Of a stretch of DNA of 64,000 bases, positions 38,422 through 48,027 are shown one piece after another. The stretch is taken from assembly GCF_001610975.1 (NCBI RefSeq), contig NZ_CP013342.1, forward strand, positions 3,791,001 to 3,855,000, given 5' to 3'. A program made the position numbers and the translations under genes. How positions within the stretch are numbered: position 1 is the stretch's first letter; each line of letters begins with the position of its first letter. Origin of the DNA: Sphingopyxis terrae subsp. terrae NBRC 15098 (GTDB lineage: Bacteria; Pseudomonadota; Alphaproteobacteria; Sphingomonadales; Sphingomonadaceae). The notes beneath the pieces are model-generated. The model was not told the DNA's origin and did not search any database. It saw only the letters and a list, made by a program, of their open reading frames with translations.

Positions 38422-39686
38422 TGCCCCCACCGAGTGGACCGATTGGTTTGTTAGTGCATTAAGCTCATCGCCGCCATATCCGGACGGAGGTGGAGCGAAG
38501 CGGAACCGGAGGCCGGATATGGCGGTGTCGCCGTTTCCGGTGCCGGTGGCCGGTAGCCCAAGCTGCTATGCGGGCGGACGGTGTTGTAATGCCGCCGCCA
38601 TGCCTCGATCAGCACCCTGGCCTCGGCGAGGCTGTAGAAGATCTCGCCATTGAGCAGTTCGTCGCGAAGCGACCCGTTGAAGCTTTCGTTATAGCCATTT
38701 TCCCATGGTGATCCCGGCGCGATATAGAGGGTCTTTACGCCGATCTGCCCCAGCCATTTCTGGACGGCGGTCGCGATAAACTCGCTACCATTATCGGATC
38801 GTATATGCGCTGGCGGCCCACGCGAGATGAACAGGTCGGCCAGGGCCGCCAGAACATCCTCATGCTTGAGTTGCCGTGCAACGATGAGCGCCAGGCATTC
38901 CCTGCTGGCCTCGTCGATGATCGTGAGGATGCGGAACTTGCGACCGTCATGCGTCCGCCCCTCGACGAAATCGTAGGCCCAGACATGCCCCGGATATTCG
39001 GGGCGTAGCCGGATGCACGATCCGTCATTGAGCCATAGACGCCCGCGCTTTGGCTGGCGCTGCGGGACTTTCAGTCCTTCACGCCGCCATATCCGCTCGA
39101 CACGTTTATGGTTCACCGTCCATCCCGCATGGCACAGCAACGCCGTGACCCGGCGGTAGCCGTAACGACCATATTGCTTCGCCAATGCAATGATGTCCTC
39201 GGTCAGTGCCTGTTCGTCATCCGCCCCGCGCGGCATCTTGCGCTGCGTCGATCGATGCTGACCCAGCACCCGGCATATCCGTCGCTCGGATACCCGGACT
39301 GGCAGATCCCGTCGTACCTGATCGATGCAGCGCCGCCGCCGCGCGGGGCTCAGAAGTTTCCCCGTGCAGCCTCCTGCAAGATCAGCTTGTCCAAGGTCAG
39401 GTCCGAGATCGCCCGGCGCAGCCGCTGGTTCTCCTTCTCCAGATCCTTCATCCGCCGCGCCTGGTCGGTCTTCAGGCCGCCATACTCCTTGCGCCACCGA
39501 TAATAGGTCTGCTCGCTGACCGCGATCCGGCGACAGGCTTCAGCCGTGCTCGCTCCCTGCGCCAGCACAATCTCAACTTCACGCAGCTTGCCGATGATCT
39601 CTTCCGGCTTGTGCTTCTTGCTCGGCATTCAATGTCCCTTTCATGGTCCAGACTATCATAGTCTCTGGGCCACTCAGCGGGGGGCA
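38422..39686 (-). mobile_element. IS3-family insertion sequence (IS407-like), 1265 bp
   Basis: Inverted ends: left TGCCCCCACCGAGTGGACC (38422-38440) against the reverse complement of the right end, TGCCCCCCGCTGAGTGGCCC (39667-39686), with one gap. Both end in TG/CA. Flanks GGTC (left) and GATC (right) differ at one base, so a 4-bp target duplication may have mutated. It separates the S24-like gene from the peg promoter region. Confidence 0.8.
38451..39628 (-). CDS. IS3-family transposase, OrfA and OrfB with programmed frameshift
   Basis: OrfA (39350-39628) is a 92-aa helix-turn-helix protein: [45 protein letters not shown] and a leucine zipper. OrfB overlaps it in the next frame and ends at 38451. 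It has the integrase core DDE residues: [20 protein letters not shown] (first Asp), [12 protein letters not shown] (second Asp) and [17 protein letters not shown] (Glu). A frameshift in the overlap would make the OrfAB transposase. Both frames look intact, so it may be active. Confidence 0.85.
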
Positions 39687-39783
39687 GATCATGAGTGGCA
39701 GAACCTTATGGCCTGAAGCACTAAGCGGGCAAGGATAGTTGCGTCGGTCGGAGACGAGTTCGCGTTAGACTGACAACACCGAC

Positions 39784-39798
39784 GAATGAATCTGTCAA
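39784..39798 (+). promoter_or_regulatory. 15-bp motif upstream of pegB, shared with the carboxylate dehydrogenase gene
   Basis: GAATGAATCTGTCAA lies 88 bp before the pegB start and recurs exactly at 53434-53448 and 59597-59611 upstream of the PEG-carboxylate dehydrogenase start. It is followed by an A/T-rich TAATTGATC...TATCAT stretch that could be a promoter. It is a candidate PegR operator or a shared promoter element; no binding is shown. Confidence 0.5.
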
Positions 39799-39885
39799 TA
39801 ATTGATCGATTCTATCATATCGCTTCCAAAGCACGACAGGATAAGTTCACGAATAGGGAAAAGTGGAGGGAAGGGAGATAGAATT

Positions 39886-42608
39886 GTGGCAGGTGTGAGG
39901 AGGAAGGTGAAATCTAGTGTAGAATTGCCGCAGCTAGTTCGGCAGACTTCGCGGATTGCCTTTGTGGTTGCTACGGTCGGGTGTTTTGGACTGCCAAGTC
40001 AGGCTTTGGCGCTTCAGCAAGAAGGGGGAGCTGAAGTCGAGAAGGTGGAGCAAGGTGAACGGCATATCGTTGTCACCGCGACCAAGCGCGACCAGACGTT
40101 GGAGGAAGTGCCAATTGCTGTGACTGTTGTCGGTCAAGAAGAACTGATCTCAAAGGGTATTGAAGACATTACCAACCTTGAGCGCGCAGCGCCGAGTTAC
40201 GCAGTCAGTACGTCTGATTCGGCGACAGGCGGTCTGGTCCTGCGTTTGCGTGGGGTAGGGACCACGGGCAACAACATCGGGCTAGAAAGCTCCGTAGGCG
40301 CATTCATCGATGGATTCTATCTACCGAGGCCGGGTGCAGCTCTCTCTGATCTTTACGATGTGCAGCAAATTGAGTTGTTAAAGGGGCCGCAAGGCACCCT
40401 GTTTGGCAGGAACACCTCAGCAGGCGCAATGGTGATCAAGACCAATCCGCCCAGAACAGACATAGTGGAGGGCTTCGTCAACGCCACCATTGGCAATTAT
40501 GATCTTTATGGTGTGCAGGCTGGCTTCAATGTGCCTCTGGTTCAGGACAAGATTGGCTTGCGCATTGCTGGCGCATATAGAAACAGAGGCGGCTACATCA
40601 CCAATGTCGTTGGTGATGAATCGCAAACAAGAGACAGGATTTCGATCCGCGGACAGTTGCTGTTCGACCTTGAGGATGCGGGCGAACTCCGGTTACTCGC
40701 GGGCTATAACAGAGGCAAAGATGATTGCTGTATGGCAATCTGGACGCAGCGCTCGCCATTCATCGAGGCGAACTCTGCGCCATTCTCTGCTTTCGCACCC
40801 ACAGCCGGTGCTCCTAACGTAGGGGCAGATGCGGTCGATCCTTACCTCGCCAACGACAATACAAATTTTGTCAATCCGTTCCACGGTTGGAGTATTGCGG
40901 CTCACTATGATGTTTCATTGCCATTTGGTGAGCTGTCTTATCTTGGCTATTACGGGGACTCATTTGCCGACAGTTGTCGCGGTGACTATACCGCATTGAA
41001 TGTCTATGCGGTCGGCGACTGCCCTGAAATCAGAGCCCTCAATCCTGGAATAGATTTGGATCCACTTAACGGGACCAGCATCAAGTCGACGTCACACGAA
41101 TTGCGATTGCAAGGCGAGTCATTTGACGGCGCTTTGGATTGGATCATTGGCGCCTACTACTCGCATGAAAAAATCGACCAGAAATACACGTTTTTTTCTT
41201 AGATCAGATGCAGGAAGCGGTTAGCGTTGGGGCTTTTGGTCAGCCTGTATTCAATGAACTGAATTTCGCTGCGGGCGGAGCGAATTCCGTGCTCGATTAC
41301 GCTGCGCCGCGTGCGCAGCAGAAGGGCGAATCGTTTTCGATTTTTACCCACAATGTCATCGAATTGAGCGATAGGCTAAGCCTTATTGTTGGCGCTCGAT
41401 ACGTGGATGAATCCAAGAATGCTAAACTTTCAGAGCAAGTGCCCGGTCAACACAATGCATGTTTCGGGACCTTCAACAGTCTGGCAGGCTATCTGGCGCC
41501 AGGCGGGGCATATCACCCAACTGATGGTTTCTTTGGTGCTGGTGGCCCGGGTCGGCTGGCAGCGGCTGTGCAGACCAATTGCTGGATTTTCACTTCACCA
41601 TTCTTTGATCCAAGTGATCCAAATAGTTTCTTCCAGCAATTCGTTGGCGATCCGGTCACTAGTCCGTTTCTTCAATTCATCCCGCAACCATTTGACCAGA
41701 AGTTCGGTGATGACCGTCTAACCTATACTCTAAATGTCAGGTATGAAGTTGCCGATCGGACGTTTCTTTATGGTGGCTACTCTCAAGGCTTCAAATCAGG
41801 CGGTTTCAATCTTGATGTATCTTCAGCATCTGGCGGAGCTGACCCGACGTTCCGGTCTGAGAAAGTTGACGCGTTTGAGCTTGGCTTGAAGTCAAGGTTC
41901 CTGGGTGGCAGGGCCTGGGCAAATATTGCGTTGTTCCATACCAATCTGAAAGATTTTCAGGTGTTAGAATTTGATGGGACTCGGTTCAATACATTCAACA
42001 CCGACAAGGCGTTAAGCACGGGGGTGGAAATTGAATCTGGCTTTGACCTTTCAGACGCAGTGACCTTGAACCTCGCAGGTTCCTATACGGACGCGCGCTA
42101 TCCAAGCGATTGCGCAAGTTTTGACCCCACGGATCCCAATTTCACACCGGCGGCGACTTCGCTGTGCGGGACCAGGTTGACCAATGCGCCTGAACTGGTG
42201 CTGATCGGAGGACTTGATTTCAACACCGAGATTGGCAATGCAGGTATGTCAGTGTTTGGCGGCGCAACGGTGCGGTACGAGTCCAAGCGTCGTACCAGCA
42301 CCCGCCCGACCGAATTGCCGGCCACGGCAGGGGCGTTGACAGAGGATGATGTGCGCGCTGCGGTAGCAGCAGCACTGCCTTTGCCGCAGGACATTCAGCC
42401 CGGTAACACGAAAGTCGATCTCAGATTCGGTTTCGGCGCTGCCGACGGGCAGTTCACAATCGAAGCTTGGGCGAGGAACGTTTTTGACACGCGCACCCGG
42501 TTTGTCACGTTCAATATCCCGCTAAGAGGATTTGGCGGCTCGCGAGCTCGTGGTGCGTTTGTTCAAGAACCGCGCACCTATGGCGTAACGGCCCGCGCGA
42601 AATTCTAG
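39886..42608 (+). pseudogene. pegB: PegB, TonB-dependent outer-membrane receptor, interrupted by a single frameshift
   Basis: Outer-membrane receptor proposed to import PEG using TonB energy. A signal peptide (near ...IAFVVATVGCFGLPSQALA) precedes the TonB-box-like HIVVTATKRDQ, then a plug domain (EEVPIAVTVVGQEELISKGI ... IELLKGPQGTLFGRNTSAGAMVIKT) and a beta barrel ending YGVTARAKF. The frame stops at 41200-41202 just after seven T (41191-41197) and resumes in another frame from 41193 onward; one more T restores continuity. This breaks the barrel after its first strands. The GTG at 39886-39888 has GAAGGGAG upstream. First gene of the peg cluster. GC is lower than the core. Confidence 0.85.
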
Positions 42609-42630
42609 CCGATCCATTAATGAAGAGGAA

Positions 42631-42671
42631 CGAGAGCCAGTTGATATTGGGCAATATCTGTCTGGCTCTCG
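42631..42671 (+). promoter_or_regulatory. Nested stem-loop between pegB and pegC
   Basis: CGAGAGCCAG (42631-42640) pairs with CTGGCTCTCG (42662-42671). Inside, GATATT (42643-42648) pairs with AATATC (42653-42658). A T-rich CTTTATTA follows. It may be a partial terminator or RNA-processing site limiting readthrough to pegC. Confidence 0.6.
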
Positions 42672-42726
42672 CTTTATTACAACTGCTGGCTCAATCGAGT
42701 TTGCTCAAGAACAACTGGAATATTAC

Positions 42727-44160
42727 GTGAAAGAGTATCCAAACCTCTACATTGGTGGACAATGGGTGTCGCCGCATTCCGACAATATGTCGACTGTCAT
42801 AAATCCGTCGACGGAAGAAGTTTGTGCGAAGATCGCCAGCGGTGATAAAGCCGATGTAGATGCTGCGGTTAGGGCTGCGCGGGAGGCATTCGATTCATTT
42901 TCGCAATCAAGCAGGGAATCGCGCGTCAAGCTGTTGCGAGATGTTGTAGCGGGCATTCAGAGCCGCGCTGACGAATTTGCTGAGGCAATCAATCAGGAGA
43001 TGGGCGCACCCTTATGGTGGGCGCAGCAGGCTCAGGTTCCAGCTGGAATTGCCCATTTCGCCACAGCGGCTGATGTTCTGGAAAAATTCAAATTTGTGGA
43101 AGCGAAGGGCACCACTCACCTCAGACGTGAGGCCATCGGTGTTTGCGGCATGATTACACCTTGGAACTGGCCGCTCAACCAGGTCGCATGCAAGATTGCC
43201 GCGGCATTGGCAGTGGGATGCACGGTTGTACTTAAGCCTGCCGAGCAAACACCGCTCGATTCTATTTTGCTGGCTGAGGTCATTGATGCCGCTGGTGCCC
43301 CCCCCGGCGTTTTCAATCTTGTCACGGGTTCAGGATCAGTCGTTGGTTCGGCGCTTTCGGACCATCCCGAAGTCGACATGGTCAGCTTCACCGGATCGAC
43401 GCGGGCTGGGGCAATGGTCGCCAAGGCAGCCGCAGATTCGATCAAGCGCGTTTCGCAAGAGCTCGGCGGAAAATCAGTCAATCTGGTCTTGCCCGACGCT
43501 GACTTGCAAGAATCAGTCGTGCGGGCAGTGCGCAGTTTGATGTCAAATGCTGGGCAGACCTGCAGTGCCGGATCAAGGTTGCTTGTGCCAGCAGACAGGC
43601 AAGAAGAAGCGATTGCGATCGCCAAGCAAACGGCAGAGTCAATACCGGTCGCATTATCTGCTGATGCAGACGCTCCGGCAATTGGGCCTATTTCCACTCA
43701 GCGGCAATATGAGCAAGTCAAGAAGCTTATTGGCGTTGGCATTGACGAAGGAGCGACGCTCGTAACTGGCGGCGTCGAGAGCCCTTCGGGCGCAACCAAG
43801 GGCTTTTTTGTTAAGCCTACAATCTTTGCCAATGTAAACAATGCTATGGCTATCGCTCAAGAGGAGATCTTTGGCCCGGTTCTAGTCATCATCGCCTATG
43901 AAGATGTCGATCAAGCTGTTCAGATAGCAAATGACTCACCATATGGTCTTTCCGGCTACGTCCAGGGGCCGCATGAGCAGGCGGTTGAGGTCGCATCCAG
44001 GATCAGAACGGGGCAGGTTTTCATCAACAACGCACACGCTGATTTCAATGCTCCATTTGGCGGCTTCAAGCAGTCGGGCAACGGGCGAGAATGGGGCGAA
44101 GTTGGTTTTGACGAATTCTTGGAGTACAAGGCAGTTCTGGGTGCAGAAGTTGGTGCCTGA
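42727..44160 (+). CDS. pegC: PegC, PEG-aldehyde dehydrogenase
   Basis: 477-aa NAD(P)-dependent aldehyde dehydrogenase that oxidises PEG-aldehyde to PEG-carboxylate. The Rossmann segment has the motif TPWNWPLNQVACKIAAALAVGCTVVLKPAEQTP and FTGSTRAG. The general base is Glu245 (VSQELGGKSVNLV) and the nucleophile is Cys279 (NAGQTCSAGSRLLV). The C-terminus PFGGFKQSGNGREWGEVGFDEFLEYKAV is normal. The start is GTG at 42727; CTGGAA lies 10 bases before. It is followed by pegD with 16 bp, in the order pegB-pegC-pegD-pegA-pegE. Full-length and intact. Confidence 0.9.
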   Translation: MKEYPNLYIGGQWVSPHSDNMSTVINPSTEEVCAKIASGDKADVDAAVRAAREAFDSFSQSSRESRVKLLRDVVAGIQSRADEFAEAINQEMGAPLWWAQQAQVPAGIAHFATAADVLEKFKFVEAKGTTHLRREAIGVCGMITPWNWPLNQVACKIAAALAVGCTVVLKPAEQTPLDSILLAEVIDAAGAPPGVFNLVTGSGSVVGSALSDHPEVDMVSFTGSTRAGAMVAKAAADSIKRVSQELGGKSVNLVLPDADLQESVVRAVRSLMSNAGQTCSAGSRLLVPADRQEEAIAIAKQTAESIPVALSADADAPAIGPISTQRQYEQVKKLIGVGIDEGATLVTGGVESPSGATKGFFVKPTIFANVNNAMAIAQEEIFGPVLVIIAYEDVDQAVQIANDSPYGLSGYVQGPHEQAVEVASRIRTGQVFINNAHADFNAPFGGFKQSGNGREWGEVGFDEFLEYKAVLGAEVGA

Positions 44161-44176
44161 AGCTGGGGCGCAGGAA

Positions 44177-45724
44177 TTGCCATCGAGAAATGACAATCCC
44201 TCGCTTGGGGGCAGCGTTGTAGGCAAACCAAAATTACCGTTTGGCACCCGTATCTCTTACGGTATCGGGCACATGGCATTTGGGATCAAATCCAATGGCT
44301 TTGATTACTATTTGCTTGCGTATTACAGTCAAGTTCTAGGTCTGGATGCAAGGCTGGTCGGCATGGCCTTGCTAATCTCACTAGTGTTTGATGCCGTCAG
44401 CGATCCGATCGTGGGTTATTGGTCAGATAACACCGAATCTCGCTGGGGGCGGCGCCACCCATTTCTTTTTGCCTCTGCAATCCCTGTCTCATTGAGCTTT
44501 CTTTTGGTCTGGTCGCCCCCAGAAGGTTGGTCGGAATTGGCAATGGTCGGTTACTTGTTGGTCCTGTCAATCATTATCCGCACTGCAATATCCTTTTTTG
44601 AAACGCCGAACGTCGCCTTGGCTCCGGAACTGACAGAAGACTACACAGAAAGAAGCAAGCTCATTAGCCTAGGGCACTTCTTCGCCTGGTCGGGCGGCAA
44701 TCTCATGAATGTCGCAATGTTCTTTGTCGTATTTCCGATGTTTGCATCAGCAGCCATGTCCGAGGCTGTTAGCCTGCGAAAACCTTATGAGATCTATGGG
44801 ATGCTCGCTTCGGCACTGATTCTGGTTGCCATCTTGATAGCCGCGTTCGGCACTCAATCGCGAATTCCCTACCTCAATCAGGCGCCGCCGAAGCGCAACA
44901 TCACGCTGCGATTGATATCCAAGGAGATTTTCGAAACCCTGTCCAACCGCGCCTTCCTTGCAGTGTTTCTGGCGGCGATTTTGGGAGCGGTTGCATTGGG
45001 GCTGAAGGCTTCCTTGCACCTCTATTTCGTTTCCTATTTCTGGGAATTCACAGCGTCCGAGACAGGCTATCTGTCCCTGGGAATATTTGTATCGGCAGCG
45101 ATTGGTTTTGCGCTTGCCCCCGTAGCGACAAGACATCTTGGCAAGAAGAGGGCTGCCATCATCTTGGGTATGGTGGCGTTTCTGGCGCACCCGATACCCA
45201 TCTGTCTCAGGCTGCTTGATCTATTGCCGCCAAATGGCGATCCGTTCATTTTCTGGTTCAACCTGATATTTGGAATTGTCGATCTCGGCCTCATCATCTG
45301 CTTCAACATCCTTGTCGCTTCAATGCTTGCCGATCTCGCTGAACAAAGCGAGCTGGAAACTGGGCGTCGGTCAGAAGGGGTTTTGGCTGCGTCCATCACC
45401 TTTGCAAAAAAGAGTGTTCAGGGGCTTGGGATCTTGATCGCGTCTTTTGTGCTCTATCTGGCGAGCTTTCCAAGACAGGTCGACGCGAGCGCAGTCCCCG
45501 ACGAAGCCATCTGGAGTTTGGGTGCGTATTATGTGCCCATAGTGACGGGTATTTATCTCGTCATGCTTGCTGTGCTGATGAACTACAATATCAGTAGGGA
45601 ATCCCACGAGGAAAATTTGCGAGAACTGAAAATGAGAGCCGCTGCAAGTAGCCCTGAATCGCCGAAGTACGACGCTCATCCAGATGCTGGCAGTGATGGC
45701 AAGGGTGCAGCCGCAGGAAAGTGA
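44177..45724 (+). CDS. pegD: PegD, GPH-type permease
   Basis: About 515-aa inner-membrane carrier of the glycoside-pentoside-hexuronide:cation symporter family. The family signature between helices 2 and 3 reads DAVSDPIVGYWSDNTESRWGRRHPFLF. About 12 hydrophobic segments are seen, with a central loop containing GTQSRIPYLNQ. It is proposed to carry PEG or oxidised PEG from the periplasm. The start is uncertain: TTG 44177 is listed, while GTG 44141 or 44153 would overlap pegC. The soluble C-tail (ESPKYDAHPDAGSDGK) is hydrophilic. Confidence 0.85.
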   Translation: MPSRNDNPSLGGSVVGKPKLPFGTRISYGIGHMAFGIKSNGFDYYLLAYYSQVLGLDARLVGMALLISLVFDAVSDPIVGYWSDNTESRWGRRHPFLFASAIPVSLSFLLVWSPPEGWSELAMVGYLLVLSIIIRTAISFFETPNVALAPELTEDYTERSKLISLGHFFAWSGGNLMNVAMFFVVFPMFASAAMSEAVSLRKPYEIYGMLASALILVAILIAAFGTQSRIPYLNQAPPKRNITLRLISKEIFETLSNRAFLAVFLAAILGAVALGLKASLHLYFVSYFWEFTASETGYLSLGIFVSAAIGFALAPVATRHLGKKRAAIILGMVAFLAHPIPICLRLLDLLPPNGDPFIFWFNLIFGIVDLGLIICFNILVASMLADLAEQSELETGRRSEGVLAASITFAKKSVQGLGILIASFVLYLASFPRQVDASAVPDEAIWSLGAYYVPIVTGIYLVMLAVLMNYNISRESHEENLRELKMRAAASSPESPKYDAHPDAGSDGKGAAAGK

Positions 45725-46189
45725 CTGGCGCTTGAGCGGCCAAGTTATGACCACACGGTTCTGCCAAGACTAGCGAACTGGCCGCAACTTGATTGGCAGG
45801 TTCGACGGGTCGTTTCTCAAGCCCAGGCGTTGCGAAGCGTGATACGAGACGAGGGCTGGATTTATATCAGTTACAGTCCTTGTGAACTGCCGCCCAACGT
45901 CCGCAATAGCAAGTGTGTAACCGTGGTGGATCCGTTTACCTACCGGCTGTCGAGGTGCCGGGAAAGTGGCAACACTGATCCGTGCACTTCTCAATCATTT
46001 CATCGCGCTTGAGCGAAATTGCACATAATTCGAAAAAGAATGTCAGTGACCATCTAGCTCACCTGCGACTATTTTGAGTTGTCAAAATGAAGTGCCAGAT
46101 TAGCCCCAACATTGGGATTTTGGACTGCTGCGCAAGTGTGCCTAGTGACTTTGTATCGCTGCACACCAATATGGGTAAGGAACCGAGGG
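45725..46189. other. Gene-free 465-bp region between pegD and pegA
   Basis: No convincing gene on either strand; short frames of up to 74 codons show no family signal. It includes the inverted repeat at 46071 and the pegA leader, so it probably holds an internal promoter. Confidence 0.5.
46071..46088 (+). promoter_or_regulatory. Perfect inverted repeat upstream of pegA
   Basis: ATTTTGA (46071-46077), four bases GTTG, then TCAAAAT (46082-46088), about 100 bp before the pegA start. It is a dyad of the sort bound by dimeric regulators; identity of the binder is unknown. Confidence 0.45.
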
Positions 46190-47797
46190 ATGCACAAATT
46201 CGACTTTGTCGTGGTGGGAGCTGGATCTGCGGGATGCACAGTTGCCAGTAGATTGTCAGAGAATGGAAAGTATCAAGTTGCTCTCCTCGAAGCTGGAGGA
46301 TCTCATAATAATCCGCTGATTTCGATTCCATTCAACTTCGCCTTCACGGTCCCCAAAGGCCCGCATAACTGGAGCTTCGAAACCGTGCCACAGGAGGGGC
46401 TGAATGGTCGGCGCGGATATCAACCGCGCGGCAAGGTGTTGGGTGGTTCTTCTTCAATAAATGCGATGGTATACATACGCGGCGCCAAGGAAGATTATGA
46501 GCACTGGGCGGCATTGGGGAATGAGGGTTGGTCATACGAAGAGGTGCTGCCATTCTTTAAGAAGGCGCAAAACAGGGTTAAGGGTGCGAACGAATATCAC
46601 GCGCAGGGCGGCCCCCTAACCGTGTCCCCTCCGCGCAGCCCCAACCCGCTCAACGACATGTTCATTAAGGCTGGCATGGATTGCCAGCTGCCTTACAATG
46701 AGGATTTCAACGGCGAAACTCAGGAAGGCATTGGCTATTATGAGTTGACGCAGGATCGCGGCAAGCGCTGCTCAGCCGCGCTCGCCTATGTTACGCCAGC
46801 TGAAAAGCGCAAGAATCTAACCATCTTCAAACAAGCATTTGTCGAGAAGGTTCTGGTTGAAAACGGTCAGGCGACCGGCGTGATGGTCAAGTTAAACGGC
46901 AACTTGCAGCTAATCAAAGCCAGGCGGGAGGTCATTCTTTCTTGCGGCGCGTTCCAAAGCCCACAGTTGCTGTTGCTTTCGGGCATTGGCGCCAAGGACA
47001 AGTTGGATCCGCATAAAATCAAGGTGGTTCATGAACTTCCTGGTGTCGGAGAGAACCTCTACGACCATGTAGATTTCTGCTTAATGTACCAATCTGACAG
47101 CGAGCATGTTCTGGGCAAAAATGCGCGCTCGGTGTTTCGTGTTGCGTGGAACCAATTCAAATATTTTGCCGGAAGGCGCGGTATTTTGACGACGAACTTC
47201 AATGAATCTGGTGCCTTCTATTTCACCAATCCGGATGAGCGTTCGCCGGATATTCAGCTGCATTTTGCCTTCACATTGGTCGATCAACACGGACTAAAAC
47301 GGCACGGCCGCGGCGGATTTAGCTGCCACGTTTGTGTCCTCAGACCCAAGAGTCATGGTAATTTGACTTTAGCCGACGCAAACCCGGCAACGCCGCCGCT
47401 CATCGATCCAGCATTTCTAAAGGATGAGCGTGACGTCGCAACGTTGCTTGCCGGAGTCAAACGCGCGCAACAAATCTTACAGGCTCCTGCATTCGATGAG
47501 ATTAGAGGCAAGCCGGTATATGCGACCGCCAGCAATAATGATGATGAATTGATCGAGGACATTCGAAACCGTGCCGATACGATCTATCATCCGGTTGGCA
47601 CCTGCAAGATGGGTCCGGACAGTGATCCGATGGCGGTTGTCGATTCATCACTTAGGGTGAGGGGCATCAGGAACCTACGCGTTATCGATGCCTCGATCAT
47701 GCCTTCTATTGTATCGGGAAACACAAATGCGCCTACCATCATGATCGGCGAAAAAGGGGCGCAAATGATACTCGATGAAGCCGAATCTTACACCTAG
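46190..47797 (+). CDS. pegA: PegA, PEG dehydrogenase (GMC flavoprotein)
   Basis: 535-aa FAD enzyme of the glucose-methanol-choline family that oxidises the terminal alcohol of PEG to an aldehyde. The FAD-binding motif is FDFVVVGAGSAGCTVASRLSE at residues 4-24; GMC signature 1 is GKVLGGSSSINAMVYIRG. The catalytic pair His467 (IYHPVGTCKMG) and Asn511 ([11 protein letters not shown]) matches the numbering reported for the S. terrae enzyme. The ATG at 46190-46192 has AAGGA 8 bases upstream. Its last 111 bases (from 47687) are also repeated at 53850, where they form the tail of a chimera. Confidence 0.96.
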   Translation: MHKFDFVVVGAGSAGCTVASRLSENGKYQVALLEAGGSHNNPLISIPFNFAFTVPKGPHNWSFETVPQEGLNGRRGYQPRGKVLGGSSSINAMVYIRGAKEDYEHWAALGNEGWSYEEVLPFFKKAQNRVKGANEYHAQGGPLTVSPPRSPNPLNDMFIKAGMDCQLPYNEDFNGETQEGIGYYELTQDRGKRCSAALAYVTPAEKRKNLTIFKQAFVEKVLVENGQATGVMVKLNGNLQLIKARREVILSCGAFQSPQLLLLSGIGAKDKLDPHKIKVVHELPGVGENLYDHVDFCLMYQSDSEHVLGKNARSVFRVAWNQFKYFAGRRGILTTNFNESGAFYFTNPDERSPDIQLHFAFTLVDQHGLKRHGRGGFSCHVCVLRPKSHGNLTLADANPATPPLIDPAFLKDERDVATLLAGVKRAQQILQAPAFDEIRGKPVYATASNNDDELIEDIRNRADTIYHPVGTCKMGPDSDPMAVVDSSLRVRGIRNLRVIDASIMPSIVSGNTNAPTIMIGEKGAQMILDEAESYT

Positions 47798-48027
47798 CGC
47801 AATCGATCAACCAGGCGTCCATCCAGAATTGATGCAAGCTGAAGGAACGCCCCGGTGTGCAATGCGCGCCGCAGATCAGGCTTGAGGACAATGTGCAGAC
47901 GCCGGGTGTGGAGTTGAACGCTGGAAGGTCGTGATCGTGTGGGCGCAATCACAGACACCAGGTTAGCGTATTAGTCTTGTGCCGATTTGAGCAAAAGTTG
48001 CAGCGAAGGATTAGAAAGGTTGGGATC

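Noticed and set aside
43931..44176. Upstream extension of pegD overlapping pegC
   Set aside because: It reads the pegC 3' end in another frame; GPH similarity begins only after about 44220.
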